Notes under the pieces: model-generated
Seen by the model: only the letters and a program-made list of their open reading frames with translations
Database searches by the model: none
Told to the model about the DNA's origin: nothing
Part shown: positions 57,001-62,647 of the stretch, one piece after another
Position numbering within the stretch: the first letter of the stretch is position 1
Layout of the letters: each line of letters opens with the position of its first letter
Origin: a virus
DNA: 64,000 nt
IMG/VR virus record: IMGVR_UViG_3300043411_000910
Location: 1-64,000 of that record
Direction: 5' to 3' (one strand)
Position numbers and translations under genes: made by a program

Positions 57001-57242
57001 TCCCTAACCTAGATGGATACAGTGAAGATTTAGATCCAGGAATAATTGTTGATGGTAAAATGGGTGTTTACGTAGATCAAACAACTGGTATACTAACATT
57101 AAACTTTACTAATTTATCATATGACTCCTCTACATTTACTGGGTCAACTAGATTACAAATAAATGTATTTTTAAAGAAATCTGGGTTCAACAACAACACT
57201 TTGAGTGTTAATAAAACAATAGTTAATAACTTGTTTATATAA
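54015..57242 (+). CDS. Baseplate/fibre structural protein with a dockerin-like calcium loop
   Basis: This encodes 1,075 residues from ATG 54015, preceded by AGGAA; the earlier in-frame start at 53994 is less likely. The chain is mainly beta. Around residues 590-612 it has Gly-Asp-Leu-Asn-Gly-Asp-Cys-Ile-Val-Asp-Glu-Ser-Asp-Leu-Asp, a dockerin type I/EF-hand calcium loop. Cys pairs near 875-885 (Glu-Pro-Cys-Gln-Glu-Leu-Cys-Glu) may be structural. It is the last virion gene of the tail module and lies just before a glycosyltransferase. It is probably a peripheral baseplate or fibre-attachment protein; exact role unknown. Confidence 0.62.
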   Translation: MDRKTITAEQNIWFNSQQIDEDNLNLEQEYNNTTKSSLVSNHIGSGVLIDGLTQLEYFSTEDVTSTIDGNVLTPKAQPSDINFGNQLEVSLDQSKVFGRRTVKCVVIGTDYNDSLIFEQFVFNRNESQFGSKHFKKIITVLINDLSGDSGKSFNLGGVLKVKEAKQSILSRDTLSVYQNYQPNIFWRDFYSLQTVDLNSLLELALPTYDISSLNIQTSEFTTRSIIKDDISTELGQKFKAKSNNIQKIRLLVSVENTEFGSETDLEWNGEMVLSVYPLQSTISCPSDIAPNLEIDFDPINSPIAQVSFSYATLLASGIQLSNTLQPVEFVLSNISVGTNKKIEKDKYYLLSLKRSGSADKCNITLGISENLLTDSRLVVSNGEIWVDVQDESLWFEIESDTAKLSSGKIYEDGFGIEIEKTKTDSTGTYDYSLSGLSFHGNSEFTGVVSSVTSSYSEVEDTRTGGTTYSVQKKVPDVNLLSSIELSDLESTKTLLKVGKILDKNRKLVPSNIINSNLHSWSFVKNQIIIPIVDDATDGYRYDGYVNTLVSSLINGELFLSKITPNNLSSSLSYRIGDAEVRTLIYGDLNGDCIVDESDLDLLNYYSDFNLNSSPKLDSVMVSDGISPATYENGYKFLTNPSKSASSLDFQVVLKSSGAMLAQALDGVLVNSSNTLSSFSSASIDFSAITNLTDCVLLVFDGTNSENYGAFDIKSINTATDTLTIGKKYIDESVMLSLLAGNIDQDFYIGPNDGYILESYLVRERLTSFDATPYPSVTSNYYDKVGKTFQAVILKIESIVDRDDEYSTDLFTRDSVVHPIKDIFTLDVNLQDLDLLNNPVQFTIEPRLVWKNYLVVSESDVKLVPNVLTSGSGSQEPCQELCEKPIVYPVKPTFDKGKNDFFVPDNLIINNGQILNNDGSYHKVDFEVGTIMLEIPDNFYGNEQSINIFTAFVCDNESTGKTIQGFPAMKFADCTFVKSDSISKGQVKFDIAIQSFFPNLDGYSEDLDPGIIVDGKMGVYVDQTTGILTLNFTNLSYDSSTFTGSTRLQINVFLKKSGFNNNTLSVNKTIVNNLFI

Positions 57243-57260
57243 ATAGTTATATAATTATTT

Positions 57261-58379
57261 ATGAAAGTTTTATGGAAAGGCTACTTAGGTGGACTACATA
57301 GTTGGTCACAAGTAGCCCAAAATTTATCTAGAGAGTTTATCAGATCTAATTATGAGATTGACTTGTTTTCAACAAATGGTATTAAACACTTCCCAGATGA
57401 TCTTAAAAGTAACTTAATTGCTTATGTAGAAGATAATAAGGTTTTATCTAAAGAATTGGAAAACAATAAAACTTATGATGTTCAGTGCAGTTATACTGCA
57501 ATGAGTAATTTTAAAAATTATTTCTCTAAAGGTGATCAGAATAGATTAGGTATATGGTGTTATGAATTTTCTGGTAAGAATGCATTACCAACTGGATTTG
57601 CAAAAAATCATTTATTTGTTGATTATATACTTCCTCCATCTGTACATGCTAAACAAGTTTTTATAGATTCTGGTATACCAGAAAGAAAAGTAAAAATAGT
57701 TCCTCATGGTTATGGCGAAGAATTTATAAATAGAACCAATAAGTTAAACATAACCAAAGATCAATTTGTAATAGGTGTAAATATAGCTCAACCACATCTT
57801 AGAAAGAATATTAGTGGTATTATAGAGTCTTATTTCAAAGCTTTTACAAAAAAAGATGATGTTGTTATGTTATTTAAAGTATCAAAATCAACTACCAATA
57901 AATTTGATGTTGATTTTGACGCAGTTTTAAATTCATATAAAGCGAAATATAAAAATCATCCTAAGATAATTGTATTGTCTGATTATATAGAATATATTTC
58001 TGACTTTTATAGAGAGTGCGATTGTATATTATCTTTATCCCATGCCGAGTCGTTTTTGTTCCCAGCATTAGAAGCTTTAGTATCTAAAAAAATACTTATT
58101 TGCAGTGGATATGGTGGTCAATTAGATTTTTGTAATAAAAACAATTCCTTCCAAGTTCCTGGCAAATTGATTAGAGCTAACCCAAATATGTTATATTGGG
58201 AACAAAAACCAAATACTATTGTATTTGAACCAGATGTATCTTCAGCTGTTGATTTGTTGAGATTAGCATATTTAAACAAAGATAAGATTAGTAAAGATTT
58301 TGATCAGGAGTATAACAAAATAATATCAGAGTACACATGGAATAATGCCTTTAAGAAAATGGAAACTTTAATAAAATGA
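57261..58379 (+). CDS. Glycosyltransferase, family 4 (GT-B) type
   Basis: This encodes 372 residues. The N-terminal Gly-Gly-Leu-His-Ser-Trp loop, Pro-His-Gly-Tyr-Gly-Glu-Glu-Phe near residue 150, and the C-terminal Ser-His-Ala-Glu-Ser-Phe-Leu-Phe-Pro-Ala-Leu-Glu-Ala-Leu (the Glu-x7-Glu signature, about 262-275) identify a GT-B fold retaining transferase of the GT4 group. It would move a sugar from a nucleotide donor to an unknown acceptor. It heads a cassette with two more transferases and an epimerase, directly after virion genes, so virion proteins or cell-surface polymers are possible acceptors. The next gene overlaps its stop. Confidence 0.85.
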   Translation: MKVLWKGYLGGLHSWSQVAQNLSREFIRSNYEIDLFSTNGIKHFPDDLKSNLIAYVEDNKVLSKELENNKTYDVQCSYTAMSNFKNYFSKGDQNRLGIWCYEFSGKNALPTGFAKNHLFVDYILPPSVHAKQVFIDSGIPERKVKIVPHGYGEEFINRTNKLNITKDQFVIGVNIAQPHLRKNISGIIESYFKAFTKKDDVVMLFKVSKSTTNKFDVDFDAVLNSYKAKYKNHPKIIVLSDYIEYISDFYRECDCILSLSHAESFLFPALEALVSKKILICSGYGGQLDFCNKNNSFQVPGKLIRANPNMLYWEQKPNTIVFEPDVSSAVDLLRLAYLNKDKISKDFDQEYNKIISEYTWNNAFKKMETLIK

Positions 58380-59071
58380 TAATGTCTATAGTCATACCTT
58401 GTTTTAATAATTGGAATTTTACAAAAGCCTGTTTAGATGATCTTAGCTATCTTCCAAATGATCATGAGCTAATTGTTGTTGATAATGGAAGTACAGATGA
58501 CACAAGAAAAAATTTAGAGAAAAGCAGCGCTGTTAATAAATATATAAGATTAGATAAAAACATGGGGTTTGGTTACGCTGTTAACACAGGATTTTCCAAA
58601 GCTTCTGGTAAAAACTTAATGACTCTTAATAATGATATAAGAGTTAAGTTTAATAAAGACTCTTGGACAAAATCGATAATAGAAGAATGTGGGGGTAATT
58701 TAATTTCACCTAACCTTGGGATACTTAATAAGGATTTTTCTTTTAGTAAAGAAATAGATTATTTTGTTGATAGTAAATATTCTTATTTAAGTGGTTGGTG
58801 TTTAAGTTCATCTAGAGACAATTGGGATAAATTAAAATTATCGGATAATGGAACTCATCAAGAATATTTTGATGAGAGGTTTTTTGTATATTTCGAGGAT
58901 ACAGATCTTGGATTTAGGGCTAGACAATTAGGAATTAATTTGAAAGTTTTACAAATACCAGTTGTACATTTTGGGAAACAAAGTTCTAAGAATCTAAATA
59001 CTTATAAACTATATACTGATTCTAAAAAAATATTTGAAGAGAAATGGAGTAATTATGAAAAGTCTATTTAA
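58376..59071 (+). CDS. Glycosyltransferase, family 2 (GT-A) type
   Basis: This encodes 231 residues, the ATG overlapping the preceding stop by four bases (ATG 58382 is an alternative). GT2 marks are Ile-Val-Ile-Pro-Cys-Phe-Asn-Asn at the N terminus, Val-Val-Asp-Asn-Gly-Ser-Thr-Asp-Asp, Leu-Asn-Asn-Asp as the metal-binding DxD equivalent, and Phe-Val-Tyr-Phe-Glu-Asp-Thr-Asp-Leu near residue 180. These resemble rhamnosyl- or galactosyl-type GT2 enzymes. There is no membrane segment. The donor and acceptor are unknown. The 3' end overlaps the DNA-glycosylase-like gene by 17 bp. Confidence 0.85.
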   Translation: MIMSIVIPCFNNWNFTKACLDDLSYLPNDHELIVVDNGSTDDTRKNLEKSSAVNKYIRLDKNMGFGYAVNTGFSKASGKNLMTLNNDIRVKFNKDSWTKSIIEECGGNLISPNLGILNKDFSFSKEIDYFVDSKYSYLSGWCLSSSRDNWDKLKLSDNGTHQEYFDERFFVYFEDTDLGFRARQLGINLKVLQIPVVHFGKQSSKNLNTYKLYTDSKKIFEEKWSNYEKSI

Positions 59072-59915
59072 TTTAACAGAGGGTCCAGAGACAAGAATAA
59101 CTAGTGACCTTGTTAGCAAGGACATTCTTGGGATGTATTTTGATTCATTTACGTTCGCACCAAATTCTAAATTTAGTAAAGGTTTACCAGGGTTTGACTT
59201 AATCAGGTCTAACGAATCACTTGGCAAGTTTAAGGTAACTGAGGTTGATTGTAAGGGCAGGATGTATTACTGGAAGTTACAGAACAAAAGTAAAACTTTC
59301 TATTTCATATCTAAGGCTAGGATGACTGGTACATGGTCTAGAGTCAAAGCTAGGGATTGGATATGTGAAGTTACATTGACTAACGAGAACGAATCCAAGA
59401 AACTATACTTTAATGATCTTAGACATTATGGTGATTTAGAAGTATTAACACGCTCAGAATTTAAAAAACAATATGATATCTATGGATTTGATCCATTAAT
59501 AGATGATGTTGATAAATATTTTCCATTAGTATGGAAGAAATCAAGAGGCACTAAAAATTGTGTATCAAAGTTTTTATTAGATCATACATCATTCTACGGG
59601 ATAGGCTTATATTTAAGATCAGAAATATTACATTCATTGAAGTACTATCCATATCAAAATGTAAATACTTTTTCTAAAAATCAAATATTAGATCTAATGA
59701 AGACGGCAGTAAAGATTGCAAAAGAATCATATGCAAATAATGGGTGTGTTAAATTAAAGTATAATGAAGAAACATTTGGTGGGGACTATTTGGGTAAGTT
59801 AAAAGTTTTCGGAAAACCTCGAGATATTGACGGCAACAAAGTAATAATTACTATAGGTAAGAATGACAAGCGCTCTATGTTCTGGTGTAGAGATATACAG
59901 GTAAGAAATGAATGA
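59055..59915 (+). CDS. Fpg/Nei-family DNA glycosylase-like protein with an N-terminal extension
   Basis: This encodes 286 residues; GGAG places the start at ATG 59055. The Fpg/Nei signature Glu-Gly-Pro-Glu appears at residues 9-12 instead of 3-6, behind Met-Lys-Ser-Leu-Phe-Asn-Leu-Thr. The beta-hairpin Lys (Cys-Lys-Gly-Arg, about 70) is present. The helix-two-turn-helix is present (Phe-Tyr-Gly-Ile-Gly-Leu-Tyr-Leu-Arg-Ser-Glu-Ile-Leu, about 175-190). The C-terminal finger has the Arg (Lys-Arg-Ser-Met-Phe-Trp-Cys) but only one Cys, so it is a zincless finger as in some viral and eukaryotic relatives. Family members excise oxidised bases using an N-terminal amine, which here would need processing. 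Confidence 0.8.
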   Translation: MKSLFNLTEGPETRITSDLVSKDILGMYFDSFTFAPNSKFSKGLPGFDLIRSNESLGKFKVTEVDCKGRMYYWKLQNKSKTFYFISKARMTGTWSRVKARDWICEVTLTNENESKKLYFNDLRHYGDLEVLTRSEFKKQYDIYGFDPLIDDVDKYFPLVWKKSRGTKNCVSKFLLDHTSFYGIGLYLRSEILHSLKYYPYQNVNTFSKNQILDLMKTAVKIAKESYANNGCVKLKYNEETFGGDYLGKLKVFGKPRDIDGNKVIITIGKNDKRSMFWCRDIQVRNE

Positions 59916-60861
59916 AATTATAAATAAAATATCTTATGCTTCTAATATAATAATGCTAATTGTAGTTTGTATATTATTTGGATCTACAATTTCTGATTGT
60001 AGAAAAGGTTCTAATAATAAACAAGTCGAAATTCTACAAAAACAATTAGACGCATATACCATGCGCTCATCAAATGAGACAGTAACCAAAGAATATCTTG
60101 ACTCTGTGATTAAAGGATCTAAGATAAATATCTCTAAGCTTGAAGATGATATGAGTTCTTTAAATTCTAAGCTTGATTCAATGAATCAGGTAAAGATAAT
60201 TAGTGTACCACAATATATTAAAGAAGTAAATTCTACCAAGCAAGAGCCTAAACCAGATACACAGCCAATTGAAAAGAAAGATGATCAATATATGAAGAAC
60301 AAACAGATATTAGATTTATACGAGAATTTTGGAATTTCAAAAGTTCCGATAGGTAATACTTCTTTTTCTGCTTGGAAGAATTCTCCTTGGGATTATAATA
60401 TCTATGGAAGAAATTATACAATAACAAATGTAATAACGAAAACCGATGAAGACAAAACTATTGTTTATAATAAGTTTAATATTGAGGTGGAAGGAAAGAC
60501 TTATGAAGTCCCTATAACTAGCTCAAAAACAATACAAACAAATCCTAAGTCATCATTTAAACTATACCCAAAGTTATTTCTAGAATATTCTTCAGGAATT
60601 TCTTCTGATAGAAATTTGAATAATGCTGTTGGTTTAATGATTTCTCCTATACAATATGGTCAAAGTAAATTTAATCCTAAATTTGTTTTTGCGTCTATTG
60701 GCGCTGGATATTCTAATAATGGGTTGAATATTATATTTTCTCCAGTTATGTATAAAATTGATGTTGTTGATTTTATTAAAAATGTTTATATAGGACCAAT
60801 TACAAGTATTAATATGTCTAAAGTATTTACTGTTGGTTTATCATTAGGAGTATCTTTTTAA
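59908..60861 (+). CDS. Inner-membrane-anchored protein with coiled coil and barrel-like C terminus (spanin-like candidate)
   Basis: This encodes 317 residues. A hydrophobic segment at about 12-28 is a signal-anchor. Residues about 36-95 form a heptad-rich coiled coil, followed by a Pro/Lys-rich linker to about 130. The last 180 residues are beta-rich, and the end alternates hydrophobic residues to finish in Gly-Val-Ser-Phe, like the terminal aromatic signature used for outer-membrane barrel insertion. Such a layout could bridge the inner and outer membranes, as spanins do, or display a beta domain in the periplasm. No known spanin motif or lipobox is present. It overlaps its two neighbours slightly. 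Confidence 0.6.
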   Translation: MNEIINKISYASNIIMLIVVCILFGSTISDCRKGSNNKQVEILQKQLDAYTMRSSNETVTKEYLDSVIKGSKINISKLEDDMSSLNSKLDSMNQVKIISVPQYIKEVNSTKQEPKPDTQPIEKKDDQYMKNKQILDLYENFGISKVPIGNTSFSAWKNSPWDYNIYGRNYTITNVITKTDEDKTIVYNKFNIEVEGKTYEVPITSSKTIQTNPKSSFKLYPKLFLEYSSGISSDRNLNNAVGLMISPIQYGQSKFNPKFVFASIGAGYSNNGLNIIFSPVMYKIDVVDFIKNVYIGPITSINMSKVFTVGLSLGVSF

Positions 60862-61685
60862 TGTTACACGTTCTAACTCTTAACTGGAATGGCAAAGCTA
60901 GAATTTCAGACTTAAATAAATCTATGGCTAACCTTGATATGCCAGAATACATTTGGCATATCAAAGACAATGGATCTATAGATGGTTCCATAGACGAAAT
61001 AAACTCATGGGGAAATAAAAATATAAACATAATAAAAACTGGTCATAACAATGATACATTTGCTTATGGAACAAATATATGTTTTAATACAGCTTCTCCA
61101 AAAGACAATGACTATGTACTATTACTAAACAATGACATAATCTTTAATAAGAAAGATGATATCAAAAATATGATTAATATATTAGACCAAGGTGTTGGGA
61201 TAGTTGGTGCAAAGCTAATGTATAAAAATACGAATACTATACAACACAATGGAGTTGTATTTGATAAGAAGTATTCTTTACCAGTACATTATGGTGTTAA
61301 TATGCAGGATAGTTTAGATATGTCTAAATCAAGAGAGTTTCAAGCTGTTACTGGTGCGGTAATGATGATGAAAGCAGAAACTTTTAGAAATATACATAAT
61401 ACAAATAAATCAAAGAATAAAGGATTGGATGAAGATTTCATTTGGTGCTACGAGGATATAGCCGCTTGTATATCTGTTAAATATCATTTGGGCAAGAAAA
61501 TAGTTTGTTATTCTGGGTCAAATATATCCCATGAAGAGAGTGCTTCATTGAAAATTAATCCAATAAACAGATTATTCTTAGGAAAGAATATTCAAACAAT
61601 GCATTTGAAATACAAGCATCTCTATAAAATAGATAGAGAATTATATGATAATGTAAATTACAATTTATTTAAGGAAGTTAGATGA
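60861..61685 (+). CDS. Glycosyltransferase, family 2 (rhamnosyltransferase-like)
   Basis: This encodes 274 residues, the ATG overlapping the preceding TAA by one base. Motifs are Leu-Thr-Leu-Asn-Trp-Asn-Gly at the N terminus, Lys-Asp-Asn-Gly-Ser-Ile-Asp-Gly, Leu-Leu-Asn-Asn-Asp-Ile-Ile (DxD equivalent, about 92-98), Thr-Gly-Ala-Val-Met-Met-Met-Lys, and Trp-Cys-Tyr-Glu-Asp-Ile near residue 196. This arrangement is that of WbbL/rhamnosyltransferase-type GT2 enzymes. It works with the neighbouring transferases and epimerase. Donor and acceptor cannot be deduced. Confidence 0.85.
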   Translation: MLHVLTLNWNGKARISDLNKSMANLDMPEYIWHIKDNGSIDGSIDEINSWGNKNINIIKTGHNNDTFAYGTNICFNTASPKDNDYVLLLNNDIIFNKKDDIKNMINILDQGVGIVGAKLMYKNTNTIQHNGVVFDKKYSLPVHYGVNMQDSLDMSKSREFQAVTGAVMMMKAETFRNIHNTNKSKNKGLDEDFIWCYEDIAACISVKYHLGKKIVCYSGSNISHEESASLKINPINRLFLGKNIQTMHLKYKHLYKIDRELYDNVNYNLFKEVR

Positions 61686-62629
61686 AAATATTAGTAACAG
61701 GATCTTGTGGCTTTATAGCTTCAAACTTTATAAGAAAAGTTATTTTTAATAAACTAGATCATACTATATGTAGTATAGATAAAATACCAGAAATAAATAT
61801 ACTTAACAATATCTATCAAAACAAAAGTCATTCATTTTATATAGGAAATGTTCTAGATACACATCTATTGAATATTATATTTTCTCATGAAAAACCTGAC
61901 GTTGTGATACACTGCGCTGCCGAAACAAATATAATGGATAGCAACATTAGTCTAGCAAAGTATATAGATGATAATGTAAATGGAACACAAAAAATTCTAG
62001 AATCATGTGTTAAGCATGGCGTAAAGAAAATGATATATCTATCTTCAATGGAGGTATATGGGTCTAATAACCCATCAGATCCATCTGTGGAGAAATCTGT
62101 ACTAAATCCCGAGAATTCATATGCTCTTTCAAAAACATTATCAGAACAGATAGTTTCTTATTATGGAAAATATAATAATGTTAATTATAATATAATAAGA
62201 TTGGGATCTGTTATGGGACCAAGAGAATTTGGCAATAAATTTGTTCCTTATTTAATAGACTCTATATTAAAATCAAATAAACCAATTTTAAGTAAGGATG
62301 GCAATAATATAAAAAATTGGCTGCATGTAGCTGATGTTGTAAATGGAATTCTTAATGTGCTAGAGAATGGTACAAATAATGAAATTTATAACTTATGCTC
62401 ATCCAAGGACACGACCGATCTTGAAATCTTTCAAACATTGGCTTCAATGTGTAATTTTTCTCAAGAAAATGTAGACTTTGACGGCGAAGATAAAAGGTTT
62501 TATAGAGTATGTACGGGCAGCAACGCTAAAATAAAAAAGATTGGATGGCAGCAAGACATTGATTTAAACAATGGATTGTCAATGACATTTGATTGGTATA
62601 AGAATAATCCATGGTGGTTTAAATCTTAA
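61682..62629 (+). CDS. NAD(P)-dependent sugar epimerase/dehydratase (extended SDR)
   Basis: This encodes 315 residues, with an ATGA overlap to the preceding gene. Residues 5-16 (Val-Thr-Gly-Ser-Cys-Gly-Phe-Ile-Ala-Ser-Asn-Phe) are the Rossmann cofactor loop. His-Cys-Ala-Ala-Glu-Thr (about 79) and Ser-Ser-Met-Glu-Val-Tyr-Gly (about 122-128) are extended-SDR motifs. Tyr-Ala-Leu-Ser-Lys (about 148-152) is the catalytic Tyr-x3-Lys. This class makes activated sugars such as UDP-galactose or dTDP-4-keto-6-deoxyglucose; which one is not determined. It most likely supplies nucleotide sugars to the three transferases upstream. Confidence 0.85.
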   Translation: MKILVTGSCGFIASNFIRKVIFNKLDHTICSIDKIPEINILNNIYQNKSHSFYIGNVLDTHLLNIIFSHEKPDVVIHCAAETNIMDSNISLAKYIDDNVNGTQKILESCVKHGVKKMIYLSSMEVYGSNNPSDPSVEKSVLNPENSYALSKTLSEQIVSYYGKYNNVNYNIIRLGSVMGPREFGNKFVPYLIDSILKSNKPILSKDGNNIKNWLHVADVVNGILNVLENGTNNEIYNLCSSKDTTDLEIFQTLASMCNFSQENVDFDGEDKRFYRVCTGSNAKIKKIGWQQDIDLNNGLSMTFDWYKNNPWWFKS

Positions 62630-62647
62630 TGTTGCTATATAAATATA

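Noticed and set aside
62638-62645. TATAAATA resembling a T4 late promoter before the helicase gene
   Set aside because: Single occurrence noted in a very AT-rich context, not seen ahead of the capsid, sheath or tube genes, and a helicase is not normally a late gene.
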